Below are positions 43,319 through 52,151 of a stretch of 64,000 nt of DNA, piece by piece. Position 1 is the first letter of the stretch. Each line of letters starts with the position of its first letter. Position numbers and translations under genes: made by a program. The notes under the pieces were generated by a model. That model did not search any database. It was not told where the DNA came from and was given only the letters and a program-made list of their open reading frames with translations. The stretch comes from Veillonella sp. 3310 (GTDB lineage Bacteria > Bacillota > Negativicutes > Veillonellales > Veillonellaceae): assembly GCF_003999875.1 (NCBI RefSeq), contig NZ_RQVJ01000004.1, forward strand, positions 78,676-142,675. Direction: 5' to 3'.

Positions 43319-44524
43319 CTATAGAATGTTGGGACGATTTCCATGGACTTTCAATACTACATAGCCAATAAGTATCATCCCTATGCCTGCTACTAAGAAC
43401 ACATAAGACGTTCCCCAATACGTAGCGACTACACTGGCAAACAAAGGTCCCATCATGTTTCCTAATTGTTGCGATGTCGTGGCAAGTCCAAATACTCGAC
43501 CACGCACTGACGGGTCGGTGTTCACCGTCATAGCCGACCCAAGGGACGGGAAGATGCCCACAATAAATATGCCGATGAGCAATTGCAAAATACCGAACCA
43601 CCAGAGGCCAAACGGTAAGCTTTGCAATAATAATACAGTTCCTGTACCCAACAGTCCATAAGAGATAACCCTAAAGTATCCACGTCGTTGCCCATAGGCT
43701 GCCCACACATTGGTCATAATCATGCCCATCACACCTCCACCGCTTAGGATAGACCCCGCTAACATAGCAGCACCCTCCATAGAGCCTTTTAGTTCGCCCA
43801 CATAAATGGCCACGATAGGTTGTAACATAAGCATGGCAGATTGCACGAGAAAATATAACCCTAAAATATGGAGCAATACCTTATTGCCTTTTGCCTCTTG
43901 TAAATCTTCCTTGAAAGAAGTGACTTTCACTGGCGCTGCACTTTCAACCTGTGGTTCTTTCACAAAAATAGCGATGGCAGCAGTTACGATAAATAAGGTA
44001 ATGCCTGCCACCATAAATACCGGTCGCATCCCTACTGCTAGTTCTGTGAGTCCTCCAGTTAAAGGTCCTACTGTATTCCCTAGGACTAATCCCATCTGAA
44101 AGATACCCATCGCTGTGCCTACTCGTTCTTTCGGCACCGACAACGATACCATAGTCATAGCAGCTGGCATAAAGCCATTGGCAAACCCTTGGAATGCTCG
44201 AACTAGTAAAAATTGATATTCGTCTTGTACAAAGGCACCCCATAAATAGGATACGCCGATTAAAATTCCTGCTCGAATAGCCATTAGCTTCTTTCCATGT
44301 TGATCTGCTAGTCGCCCCCAAATGGGTGCCATAACAGCAGAAATAAAAAAAGAAATGGAAAATGACAATCCCGACCAAAGGGCCAAATGCTCCTGTTCTA
44401 CTCCCAGTTCTAACAAGTATACGGGAAGGAAAGGAATAATCATGGTATAGCAAATAGCTAGCAGTGACATTCCTATGGTAAGGATCCACACCGCTACCAT
44501 TCCTGTTTGTTGTAATCGTTTCAT
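43319..44524 (-). CDS. MFS transporter, drug efflux type
   Basis: The 401-residue protein has 12 predicted membrane helices. The loop 2-3 signature reads WGRLADQHGKKLM (residues about 72-84), and motif C (GxxxGPxxGG) reads LGNTVGPLTGG in helix 5, a feature of proton antiporters of the multidrug efflux group. A second-half counterpart reads GRVFGLATTSQQLGNMMGP. The MarR regulator upstream on the same strand, separated by an inverted-repeat terminator, may control it. The substrate is unknown. Confidence 0.9.
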   Translation of the reverse strand: MKRLQQTGMVAVWILTIGMSLLAICYTMIIPFLPVYLLELGVEQEHLALWSGLSFSISFFISAVMAPIWGRLADQHGKKLMAIRAGILIGVSYLWGAFVQDEYQFLLVRAFQGFANGFMPAAMTMVSLSVPKERVGTAMGIFQMGLVLGNTVGPLTGGLTELAVGMRPVFMVAGITLFIVTAAIAIFVKEPQVESAAPVKVTSFKEDLQEAKGNKVLLHILGLYFLVQSAMLMLQPIVAIYVGELKGSMEGAAMLAGSILSGGGVMGMIMTNVWAAYGQRRGYFRVISYGLLGTGTVLLLQSLPFGLWWFGILQLLIGIFIVGIFPSLGSAMTVNTDPSVRGRVFGLATTSQQLGNMMGPLFASVVATYWGTSYVFLVAGIGMILIGYVVLKVHGNRPNIL

Positions 44525-44617
44525 ATTTCACATCCTCTACTAACTTTAGATTGTAACCTTATTGTAACACATCTACTACTAGGCCCCAACAAATCCCCCT
44601 GTATAGGAAGAAACAAA

Positions 44618-44656
44618 AGTAGAGGATAGTTGATATGGTATCAACTATCCTCTACT
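44618..44656 (-). terminator. Inverted-repeat terminator after the MarR gene (dispersed family)
   Basis: Eighteen-base arms AGTAGAGGATAGTTGATA / TATCAACTATCCTCTACT with a short loop lie 21 bases past the MarR stop and before the MFS gene. It is another member of the GTTGAT...ATCAAC family. Confidence 0.72.
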
Positions 44657-44676
44657 CATCTTACAAGTACGTCTAA

Positions 44677-45123
44677 TTAGATTTTGTAGCCTTTTACATG
44701 ATGCAGCACTTTAAACAATAGCCCTTGCAATACTTGCATTTCCTCTTGTTCTAAGCCAAGTTTTGATTCGATTAATGCAGGAATATGACGAACCTTTTTC
44801 TGTAATGATTGTCCCTTTGCTGTTAGGGTAATCACCATAGAACGCTCATCCTCTTTAAAACGCTCACGAAGAATTAAGCCTTTTAATTCTAGCTTTCTTA
44901 ACAATGGTGTTAATGTGCCAGAATCTAAGAACAATCTAGTTCCGATAGCTTTTAAATTCACCGTTTTTAATTCCCAAATAACAGACATTACTAAGTATTG
45001 CGTATAGGTCAATCCAAGCTTAGTCAATTCTGGTTGGCAGGCCCGAAATACTTCTTTGGCTGCTGCATACAAGGGAAACCCTACATGGGTTTCTACGTCT
45101 AATTTTTCCTTCTCTTTTTTCAC
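44677..45123 (-). CDS. MarR-family transcriptional regulator
   Basis: The 148-residue protein has the winged helix-turn-helix of MarR regulators: LTYTQYLVMSVIWELKTVNL, the recognition region LFLDSGTLTPLLRKLELKGLI and the wing DERSMVITLTAKG. The TPLLRKLE and ARLFLDSGTL pattern resembles the OhrR/MarR-1 subgroup, and a cysteine (FRACQPEL) near residue 29 could be a redox sensor as in OhrR, though the position is late. The start is GTG with only a weak AAGGG site. The neighbouring MFS exporter is a plausible target. Confidence 0.88.
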   Translation of the reverse strand: MKKEKEKLDVETHVGFPLYAAAKEVFRACQPELTKLGLTYTQYLVMSVIWELKTVNLKAIGTRLFLDSGTLTPLLRKLELKGLILRERFKEDERSMVITLTAKGQSLQKKVRHIPALIESKLGLEQEEMQVLQGLLFKVLHHVKGYKI

Positions 45124-45153
45124 TTCTAACTTCCCTTACCCTTTTTTCAAATC

Positions 45154-45570
45154 TTACACTGAGAAATGTCGGTCGATGACATCCTGTAATGTTAAACTTT
45201 GCATATACTCGCGTAAATGGTTTTGTAAATGCTCCCATAATGGTAATGTACGACATCCATCGCTCATTGGACATGTGTTCACTTCTTCCTCTAAACAAGC
45301 CACAACGGCAATGGAATCTTCTGTAGCCGCAAGAATATCATAGACTGTATAGTCTTTTGGTTCCTTAGTTAATTGATAGCCGCCGTATTTACCACGCACA
45401 CTTTTTACATATCCTGCCGCACTCAATCGTGCTACAATTCCTTCTAAATATTTATCAGAAATTCTTTGGCGCTCCGCCATTTCGCGGATAGATACATTCC
45501 GATCTACGCTATGTTCTGCTAAGTCCACTAGAACACGTAATGCATATCGACCTTTAGTAGAAATTTTCAT
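45154..45570 (-). CDS. Rrf2-family transcriptional regulator
   Basis: The 138-residue protein begins MKISTKGRYALRVLVDLAEH, classical for Rrf2 proteins such as CymR and IscR. The helix-turn-helix (VSIREMAERQRISDKYLEGI) and wing (VKSVRGKYGGYQLTK) are clear. Three cysteines in CLEEEVNTCPMSDGC near residue 93 occupy the position of the IscR Fe-S ligands, so an iron-sulfur or redox sensor is likely. A cysteine-metabolism regulator like CymR is an alternative, notable with the sulfate genes in this window, but CymR proteins usually lack these cysteines. Confidence 0.9.
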   Translation of the reverse strand: MKISTKGRYALRVLVDLAEHSVDRNVSIREMAERQRISDKYLEGIVARLSAAGYVKSVRGKYGGYQLTKEPKDYTVYDILAATEDSIAVVACLEEEVNTCPMSDGCRTLPLWEHLQNHLREYMQSLTLQDVIDRHFSV

Positions 45571-45903
45571 AGATAATACCTCTTCAAAAGTAGGATTTAT
45601 TCCTAGTCTCTATTATATCTATAACAACGAAATTTGTCTATATAGATTGTGTACATATTTAGTATGCAAAATGCATAACTACCACGCAATATAGTCATAT
45701 ATACAATATTTTGTTGTATATTTACACACACTGAAAACCAATGTCAACTGTTAGTATACATCGACACTACTTATTAGTTATTTTTATATAATTATCTAAC
45801 TTTTATAATTTTTTTGAATATATTATATCAAAAAACCTATCCTTATAACTTCCTCTATGCTACAATAAAAGAGCATTTTTATTTAATGATTAGGAGGTTT
45901 CCC
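45571..45903. other. AT-rich intergenic region between the Rrf2 gene and NCS2 permease
   Basis: No gene is supported in these 333 bases. TGCTACAAT near 45861-45869 is a possible extended -10 for the permease, and TAGGAGG at 45891 is its ribosome-binding site. I looked for a purine riboswitch core and did not find one. Confidence 0.55.
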
Positions 45904-47274
45904 ATGTTAGAACGCGTATTCGCTCTGAAAGAGCGAAATACTACGATCCGTACAGAAGTCCTTGCGGGACTGACTACGTTTATTACCATGGCATACATTT
46001 TGCTATTGGCACCCAACTTACTAAGCTTAGCTGGTATGGACAAAGATGCCGTATTAATTGCTACAGCCTTAGGAGGTGGTTTAGTCACTATCGCCATGGG
46101 TCTATTTGTTAATTATCCTATTGCTTTGGCTCCTGGTGTTGGCTTATTAGCCTTTTATTCTTTCACCGTGGTTCTCGGTATGGGATTGACTTGGCAAACG
46201 GCATTAGGTGCTGTATTTATTTCTGGTCTTGTATTCCTCGTATTGACACTAACGAAAATTCGTCAGCTTATCATTGAGGCCATTCCTTCTTCTTTAAAAA
46301 TTGCCATTACTGTAGGTATTGGCTTGTTCATCTGTATCATTGGTTTAAAACTATCTGGTCTTATGACCATCGCCTTGTCTTTGCAACCTGGTACATTGAA
46401 TGACATTGTGACTGCCAAAGGTCATGGAGCACCTGCCGCATCAGAAACATTGTTAACACTTGGTAACCTTGGCAATCCAGAAGTGCTGTTATCTTTGTTC
46501 TCCCTATTTTTCTCCGCTGCATTAATGGCTCGTCGTGTACCGGGATCCCTATTGATTGGTGTTATCGTCACATCCATTCTTGCCTATGCTACGGGAGTAG
46601 CCACTCTGCCTGATACCTTGAGCGTTGTAGCAATTCCTGATTTCAGCAAAATTGCTTTCATGGAATTAGACATTGCTTCTGCCTTCCAAGTAGGCCTTGT
46701 GACCATTATTTTCTCTTTCACCTTCGTTGAATTATTCGACTCCATGGGTACCTTAATTGCTACTGCCTCCAAAGCTGGCATTGCGGATCCTAAAAAAGGT
46801 GAATTTCCTGGTCTTGGCAAAGCAATGATTGTAGATTCCCTAGGTGTTAGTTTCGGCGCTATGCTTGGTTCTAGTACGATTACGGCTTTCGTTGAAAGCG
46901 CCGCTGGCGTAGGTGCTGGTGGTCGTACAGGTCTCACTGCTGTCACTTGTGGTATCATGTTCATCCTTTGTTTATTCTTTGCTCCATTGATCGCATTAGT
47001 TCCCAATGCAGCGACAGCCCCTGTACTCATCTTGGTTGGGGCCTTGATGATGGAAGCTATCCGTGAAATCAATTTCTCCGACTGGACAGAAGGATTCCCT
47101 GCGTATTTAGTCATCGTGTTAATGCCTTTCACTTACAGCATTGCCAATGGTGTAGCAGCGGGTCTTATCGTATATCCATTGATGAAATTCATCACCGGCC
47201 GTCATAAAGATGTACACTGGTTCATGTACGTATTAGGAGCTATTGTATTAGCAAAATATATTTTCTTTGATTAA
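45904..47274 (+). CDS. NCS2-family (AzgA-like) purine permease, copy 1
   Basis: The 456-residue protein has about 13 membrane helices with AzgA/PbuG-type motifs: EVLAGLTTFITMAYILLLAP near the N terminus, GVGLLAFYSFTVVLGMGLTW, FVELFDSMGTL and the substrate region SSTITAFVESAAGVGAGGRT. Members import adenine, guanine or hypoxanthine with protons. I start at 45904 after TAGGAGG; the ORF is open for 30 codons more. It stands directly before a close paralog (47498-48868) with its own terminator in between, a recent-looking tandem duplication. Confidence 0.92.
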   Translation: MLERVFALKERNTTIRTEVLAGLTTFITMAYILLLAPNLLSLAGMDKDAVLIATALGGGLVTIAMGLFVNYPIALAPGVGLLAFYSFTVVLGMGLTWQTALGAVFISGLVFLVLTLTKIRQLIIEAIPSSLKIAITVGIGLFICIIGLKLSGLMTIALSLQPGTLNDIVTAKGHGAPAASETLLTLGNLGNPEVLLSLFSLFFSAALMARRVPGSLLIGVIVTSILAYATGVATLPDTLSVVAIPDFSKIAFMELDIASAFQVGLVTIIFSFTFVELFDSMGTLIATASKAGIADPKKGEFPGLGKAMIVDSLGVSFGAMLGSSTITAFVESAAGVGAGGRTGLTAVTCGIMFILCLFFAPLIALVPNAATAPVLILVGALMMEAIREINFSDWTEGFPAYLVIVLMPFTYSIANGVAAGLIVYPLMKFITGRHKDVHWFMYVLGAIVLAKYIFFD

Positions 47275-47305
47275 TCGATTCTCATTACTACTCAACTAAA
47301 TAAAT

Positions 47306-47355
47306 ATAGGCATATATGGTATGAATTTTATTGTATTCTAACCATATATGCCTAT
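47306..47355 (+). terminator. Intrinsic terminator of NCS2 copy 1
   Basis: Fifteen-base perfect arms ATAGGCATATATGGT / ACCATATATGCCTAT with a 20-base loop are followed by TTTTATT, 31 bases past the stop. Confidence 0.8.
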
Positions 47356-47497
47356 TTTATTACCTATCTTTCTATCATATGTATATCAATTCTCAAGTAT
47401 GTGATTTTTATCACAAATTTTTATCAATTATCTTTTTTTCTCATGTTTACCATGCTATAATGTAAACATAATTTGTTATAGAGAAGGAGGTTTTACT

Positions 47498-48868
47498 ATG
47501 TTAGAAAGGCTATTCGCACTGAAAGAGCGGAACACCTCAGTTCAAACAGAGATCCTCGCTGGTCTCACCACATTCATTACCATGGCATACATTTTGCTAC
47601 TAGCGCCTAATTTATTAGGATTGGCTGGGATGGACAGAGATGCCGTATTAATCGCTACTGCCTTAGGTGGCGGATTGGTTACTATGATTATGGGACTATT
47701 TGTTAACTATCCATTAGCCTATGCACCCGGTGTAGGGCTCTTAGCATTCTACTCCTTTACGGTCGTTATTGGTATGGGGTTAACCTGGCAAACAGCGCTG
47801 GGTGCCGTCTTTATATCTGGTCTTGTCTTCTTTGTATTAACTGTAACAAATATACGTCTGCTGATTATTAAAGTGATTCCTGCATCCTTAAAGTTTGCTA
47901 TCACTGTAGGTATCGGTTTATTTATTTGTATTATCGGGTTAAAACTATCTGGATTAATGACCATTTCCCTGTCCTTACAACCAGGTACATTGCATGATAT
48001 TATCGCTGCCAAAGGGCATGGGTCTCCTGGAGCCTCTGAAACATTATTAAGTTTGGGAAATCTCAAAAACCCAGAAGTTCTCTTATCTTTATTTGGATTA
48101 TTCTTCTCAGCAGCTTTGATGGCACGCCGTATTACAGGCGCTTTGCTCATTGGTGTAATTACCACATCCATTATCGCCTATGTAACAGGTATTGCTACAC
48201 TACCTGAAACATTGACATTTATGGCGATTCCTGATTTCAGCAAAATTGCATTCATGCAGTTAGATATCGGTTCCGCCTTCCAAATTGGGCTTATAACTAT
48301 CATTTTCTCGTTCACCTTTGTCGAATTATTTGACTCCATGGGAACATTGATTGCTACCACAGCTAAAGCTGGTATTTCCGATCCAAAAGCTGGCAAATTC
48401 CCCGGTTTGGGAAAAGCAATGATTGTGGACTCTCTCGGCGTTAGCTTTGGTGCTCTCCTTGGCTCTAGTACTATTACAGCCTTCGTTGAAAGTGCTGCTG
48501 GGGTTGGTGCTGGTGGCCGTACTGGTTTAACTGCTGTCACTTGCGGCTTTATGTTCATTCTTTCCTTATTCTTTGCTCCATTAATCGCCTTAGTACCGAA
48601 TGCAGCCACTGCTCCTGTATTAATTCTTGTAGGCGCCTTGATGATGGAATCCATTCGTGAAATCGACTTCTCCGATTGGACAGAAGGTTTCCCTGCCTAT
48701 CTAGTTATCGTTTTGATGCCTTTTACATACAGCATCGCGAACGGTGTGGCTGCCGGTTTAATCATCTACCCAATTATTAAAGTCATCACTGGTAAGTATA
48801 AAGAGGTACACTGGTTTGTGTATGTTATGAGTGCCATCGTGCTGGCTAAATATGTATTCTTTGGCTAA
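47498..48868 (+). CDS. NCS2-family (AzgA-like) purine permease, copy 2
   Basis: Exactly the same length (456 residues) as copy 1, and similar throughout; whole blocks such as FVELFDSMGTLIAT and SSTITAFVESAAGVGAGGRT are identical. Differences cluster in membrane segments (for example VIPASLKFAITVGIG against AIPSSLKIAITVGIG), which could shift substrate preference. GAAGGAGG precedes the start. It has its own upstream region and a terminator that resembles that of copy 1, showing the duplication included the 3' flank. Purine import is firm by family; which base is not. Confidence 0.92.
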   Translation: MLERLFALKERNTSVQTEILAGLTTFITMAYILLLAPNLLGLAGMDRDAVLIATALGGGLVTMIMGLFVNYPLAYAPGVGLLAFYSFTVVIGMGLTWQTALGAVFISGLVFFVLTVTNIRLLIIKVIPASLKFAITVGIGLFICIIGLKLSGLMTISLSLQPGTLHDIIAAKGHGSPGASETLLSLGNLKNPEVLLSLFGLFFSAALMARRITGALLIGVITTSIIAYVTGIATLPETLTFMAIPDFSKIAFMQLDIGSAFQIGLITIIFSFTFVELFDSMGTLIATTAKAGISDPKAGKFPGLGKAMIVDSLGVSFGALLGSSTITAFVESAAGVGAGGRTGLTAVTCGFMFILSLFFAPLIALVPNAATAPVLILVGALMMESIREIDFSDWTEGFPAYLVIVLMPFTYSIANGVAAGLIIYPIIKVITGKYKEVHWFVYVMSAIVLAKYVFFG

Positions 48869-48886
48869 TTACATGGTAATATAACT

Positions 48887-48931
48887 ATAGGCATATGTGC
48901 GTTGAATCCCTTACCAACCATATATGCCTAT
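48887..48931 (+). terminator. Intrinsic terminator-like hairpin of NCS2 copy 2
   Basis: Arms ATAGGCATAT (48887-48896) and ATATGCCTAT (48922-48931) enclose a 25-base loop. The outer arms are the same as in the copy 1 terminator while the loop has diverged. Confidence 0.65.
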
Positions 48932-49055
48932 TGTCATTCATATTTACCTATTCCACACTATCCAATCGATCATGGCTGAAAGTTACTAGTATTGTGTACT
49001 TGAGCGTTATGGGACAAATGCGTTGGTTTTAATATTTAAAACAGAATAGATTATA

Positions 49056-49102
49056 AAAAGGACTATAATCCATGTACTCCATACATGTGTTACAGTCCTT
49101 TT
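49056..49102. terminator. Hairpin terminator of the small unknown gene
   Basis: Outer arms AAAAGGACT/AGTCCTTTT and inner arms CATGTA/TACATG form a two-part stem with A/T runs on both sides, so it could act in either direction. Confidence 0.65.
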
Positions 49103-49170
49103 ACATTTCTATTTACTTGCACTCTAATTTCTGAAACTATCATCACCTAGAGCTATGCTAGTATACTGGA

Positions 49171-49473
49171 TTACAACAAATCGTCTTCGTACACTGCTTC
49201 TTCAAAGAACAATGGCAACAAGTCTTCGCTATATCCGTTCATATCGCGACCTGTTTTAGAGAATACCACAGATGCGGCAAAGCGCATTAATTCTTGCTCA
49301 TTCTCTGGATTGTTCACAAAATCTTCAATAATTTTATCCATATCTAAATGGCGTTTCATAATGAATCTCGCCAATTTACGACGATTCACTGGGTCATTGA
49401 CCAATTCATCTACATCAATAATATATTCTGGCATTTTAATGGCAATATGCGTATGGATCCCGTCTTCTTTCAT
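49171..49473 (-). CDS. Small acidic protein of unknown function
   Basis: I do not recognise this 100-residue protein. A strong GGAGG lies 6 bases before the ATG and a terminator-like hairpin follows, so it is very likely a real gene. It is acidic, without membrane segments or signal peptide. It contains two similar 30-residue halves, DVDELVNDPVNRRKLARFIM and MDKIIEDFVNNPENEQELMR, both of the pattern hydrophobic-V-N-[ND]-P-x-N, suggesting a helical repeat. The C terminus is rich in acidic and aromatic residues (LLPLFFEEAVYEDDLL). It stands alone between the purine permeases and truA. Confidence 0.7.
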   Translation of the reverse strand: MKEDGIHTHIAIKMPEYIIDVDELVNDPVNRRKLARFIMKRHLDMDKIIEDFVNNPENEQELMRFAASVVFSKTGRDMNGYSEDLLPLFFEEAVYEDDLL

Positions 49474-49611
49474 GATAACCTCCTAAACCATTAGAGCTAT
49501 AAGCAATGGTAACGTATACACAGATACTACGGATTATACTCCGTACATCTATACCAATATATTTCTATTATACCCCATTAACCCTAGAATACCTACCTCA
49601 TACTCCCTAGC

Positions 49612-50394
49612 TTAGTAGTTAGACAGTCTAGATACGGCTTGTGCCAAACTATCGTTATCCACAAACACTGTATCTAAACACAGTCCATGGGCAGGTGCTG
49701 TTTTTCCAATTAATTGTCTATTTTCACCAGCTATAATGCGTGGCACGTCCTCTGGTTGAAAGCGACCTAAGCCTACATCCACCAAGAATCCTGCCATATT
49801 CCGCACCATGTGGTACACAAATCCATCTCCCAACACATGGATGCGCACCGTCGTTCCCTGTTGGATGACTTTCACCGCATACATGGTCTTTACTGGGTCT
49901 TGTACCGTCGTATTATGGCCTTTGAACGTACTAAAATTATGTGTCCCCTCTAGGGCTTGTGCCGCTCTCCTCATGGCTTCTATATCCAAAGGTTTACGCA
50001 CATGGTAGGCATAGCGCAATTGCAGTGGGTCTACCACAGCATCATTATGAATGGTGTAAATGTATTCCTTCCCTTTCACATAATTCCGTGGATTCCAATC
50101 CGGCGGTAGCTCCTGTGCCTCACGAACCACGATATACGGTGGCATATGGGCTATGAGGGCACGCATCAAATTGTCTACAGGAATCTTCCCGGTAGTAGTA
50201 AACGCCACTACTTGCCCTCTAGCGTGGACACCCGCGTCGGTCCGAGAGGATCCATAAATCGTGATGGGCTCGTTACACACCTTAGACAGAGCCTCTTCTA
50301 AATAACCTTGTACTGTAGGTCCGTTCTGTTGCCGTTGGTAGCCACAGAGCTCTGTACCATCATAGGCGACGATGAGCTGTATCGTTCTTGTCAT
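49612..50394 (-). CDS. truA: tRNA pseudouridine(38-40) synthase
   Basis: TruA makes pseudouridine at positions 38-40 of tRNA anticodon arms. The catalytic aspartate is in SRTDAGVHARGQ near residue 57, preceded by AYDGTELCGYQRQ and followed by YHVRKPLDIEAMRRAAQ, FSTFKG and FVYHMVRNMAGFLVDVG, all typical. Length is 260 residues. I prefer the ATG at 50394 (MTRTIQ), because AGGA is too close to the ATG at 50403. It follows ecfT, the usual Firmicute order ecfA1-ecfA2-ecfT-truA. Confidence 0.95.
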   Translation of the reverse strand: MTRTIQLIVAYDGTELCGYQRQQNGPTVQGYLEEALSKVCNEPITIYGSSRTDAGVHARGQVVAFTTTGKIPVDNLMRALIAHMPPYIVVREAQELPPDWNPRNYVKGKEYIYTIHNDAVVDPLQLRYAYHVRKPLDIEAMRRAAQALEGTHNFSTFKGHNTTVQDPVKTMYAVKVIQQGTTVRIHVLGDGFVYHMVRNMAGFLVDVGLGRFQPEDVPRIIAGENRQLIGKTAPAHGLCLDTVFVDNDSLAQAVSRLSNY

Positions 50395-50485
50395 ATCTGG
50401 CATGTCCTATTCTTTCTACTGTTTTTCTACCTTATGATATATATCTGCGGCTAGCATATCTGTGACTAGCATATACAATTAGTTC

Positions 50486-51292
50486 TTATATGCCAAAGCC
50501 CCAGCGTAATACAGCTAACACAACACTCACCAAGACAACAGCGCCAATACCGTACGTATCTAATTGACTGTATTGCAATTCTTTCAAGCGAGTACGACCT
50601 TCTCCACCTCGGTAACAACGAGATTCCATAGCCACTGCCAATTCATCGGCACGTCGGAAAGCGCTAATAAATAATGGCACTAATAAAGGGACCATATTTT
50701 TAGCTCGTTTTAGTAAGGATCCTGTAGTAAAATCAGCACCACGAGATTCTTGGGCTTTCATAATGCGATCCGTTTCCTCTAATAAGGTCGGAATGAATCG
50801 TAAAGCAATGGTCATCATCATCGCTAATTCATGGGCTGGCACACCAAAGCGTTTCCAAGGGTTTAAGAGTCTTTCAATACCGTCCGTCAATCGGATAGGG
50901 GACGTAGTGTACGTCAACAAGGAAGAGAATACGATTAAGAAAATCAATCGTCCTGCCATGAGACCGCCCAAATTGAGTCCTTCTCGGCTGATGTGCAGCC
51001 AACCATAGGTGAATAGGTATTCCCCCGGCGTAGTGAACACGTGAATGGCCAAAGTGAATACGATAATGATCCACAATGGTTTAATGGATAGCCACACGAG
51101 CCGCACTGGCAAACGAGAAAGTCCCAAACAGCCAAAGGTAAAGGCTGCCACAATACTATAAGTCACCAAGCTATCCGCAAAGAAGATGGCAATGATGAAA
51201 ATCATGGTCGCTATAATCTTAGCCCGTGGGTCCATGCGGTGGAGCACGGAATCTCCTGGAAAGTACTGACCAATGGTAATATTACTTAGCAT
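50486..51292 (-). CDS. ecfT: ECF transporter transmembrane protein EcfT
   Basis: EcfT is the shared membrane coupling subunit of energy-coupling factor vitamin transporters. The 268-residue protein shows the N-terminal QYFPGDSVLHRMDPRAKII motif, four to five helices, and two coupling-helix motifs near residues 175 and 205 (AQESRGADF, with the A-R-G core, and AMESRCYRGG). It overlaps ecfA2 by 11 bases. As a group II module it can serve several S components; QueT and CblT in this same window are candidates (inference). Confidence 0.94.
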   Translation of the reverse strand: MLSNITIGQYFPGDSVLHRMDPRAKIIATMIFIIAIFFADSLVTYSIVAAFTFGCLGLSRLPVRLVWLSIKPLWIIIVFTLAIHVFTTPGEYLFTYGWLHISREGLNLGGLMAGRLIFLIVFSSLLTYTTSPIRLTDGIERLLNPWKRFGVPAHELAMMMTIALRFIPTLLEETDRIMKAQESRGADFTTGSLLKRAKNMVPLLVPLFISAFRRADELAVAMESRCYRGGEGRTRLKELQYSQLDTYGIGAVVLVSVVLAVLRWGFGI

Positions 51293-52151
51293 GGTGCACC
51301 TCCTTGAGATAGTCGTAAATATCTGCTACTGCCTCATTGACATGGACACGGTCAATATTGACTGGAATGTTTCGTTCTGCCAAGGCTTGCAATGTTTGCG
51401 ACAATGGCGGTACATCCACGCCGGCAGACTGTAATTTCTCACGATCATTGTGGAAAATCTCGATAGGATTACCGTCCAATAGGACTTGCCCTTGGTGCAT
51501 CACAATTAAGCGATTCGCCATACGGGAAATATCTTCCATATTATGAGATACAAGGATAACAGTAATTCCTTTTTCCTTGTGCAGTTTTACAATTTCTCCA
51601 AAGATTTCTTCTCGTCCAAATGGGTCGAGACCTGCCGAAGGCTCATCGAGGATTAAATAGTCTGGGTCTAAGGCAATGACCCCTGCAATGGCCACACGGC
51701 GCATTTGTCCACCCGACAAATGGAAGGGAGACCGCTCTGCATAGGTATCGTAGTCTAAGCCTACGAATTGCATCGCTTCTCGCACACGGCGCTCTACTTC
51801 CGCCTCATCAAAACCAAGATTTTTAGGTCCAAAGGCAATATCTTTAGCGATGGTTTCCTCGAAGAGTTGATGTTCTGGATATTGGAATACCATACCTACT
51901 TTATGGCGCGTTTGTTTGACTTCTTCTGTTTTACCTACTAGGTCCACCCCGTTGACTGTTACGGTACCTGAGGTAGGATGCAATAGGCCATTCAGATGTT
52001 GTACTAAGGTGGATTTACCAGACCCTGTATGACCGATAATGCCTACAAACTCACCTTCGTGAATGGTCAAATTCACATCATATAAGGCAGTTTTTTCAAA
52101 AGGCGTCCCCTGTCCATAGGTGTAGGTAACATGTTCTAATTGAATTGACAT
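51282..52151 (-). CDS. ecfA2: ECF transporter ATPase EcfA2
   Basis: This 289-residue ABC ATPase has Walker A GHTGSGKSTLVQHLNG, the Q loop, signature LSGGQMRRVAIAG, Walker B YLILDEPSAGLDP and switch histidine LVSHNMED. The N-terminal TYTYGQGTPFEKTAL region with its insertion before the P-loop is typical of EcfA2 (CbiO2). It overlaps both neighbours (16 bases with ecfA1, 11 with ecfT), showing tight translational coupling. Confidence 0.94.
   Translation of the reverse strand: MSIQLEHVTYTYGQGTPFEKTALYDVNLTIHEGEFVGIIGHTGSGKSTLVQHLNGLLHPTSGTVTVNGVDLVGKTEEVKQTRHKVGMVFQYPEHQLFEETIAKDIAFGPKNLGFDEAEVERRVREAMQFVGLDYDTYAERSPFHLSGGQMRRVAIAGVIALDPDYLILDEPSAGLDPFGREEIFGEIVKLHKEKGITVILVSHNMEDISRMANRLIVMHQGQVLLDGNPIEIFHNDREKLQSAGVDVPPLSQTLQALAERNIPVNIDRVHVNEAVADIYDYLKEVHHAK

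Larger units (their letters stand above)
48869..49170. other. Convergent intergenic region after the NCS2 permeases
   Basis: No gene is supported in these 302 bases. Two hairpins lie here: the copy 2 terminator (48887-48931) and a hairpin at 49056-49102 with arms AAAAGGACT/AGTCCTTTT and inner CATGTA/TACATG, which probably ends the small minus-strand gene at 49171-49473. Confidence 0.6.

Noticed and set aside
45571..45903. Purine riboswitch upstream of the NCS2 permease
   Set aside because: The conserved core and loop-loop sequences of the purine aptamer were not found on the plus strand.
46584..48654. Long minus-strand open frames (up to 182 codons) opposite both NCS2 permeases
   Set aside because: They occur at matching places opposite two paralogs because of shared codon pattern, and the plus-strand products are clearly real.
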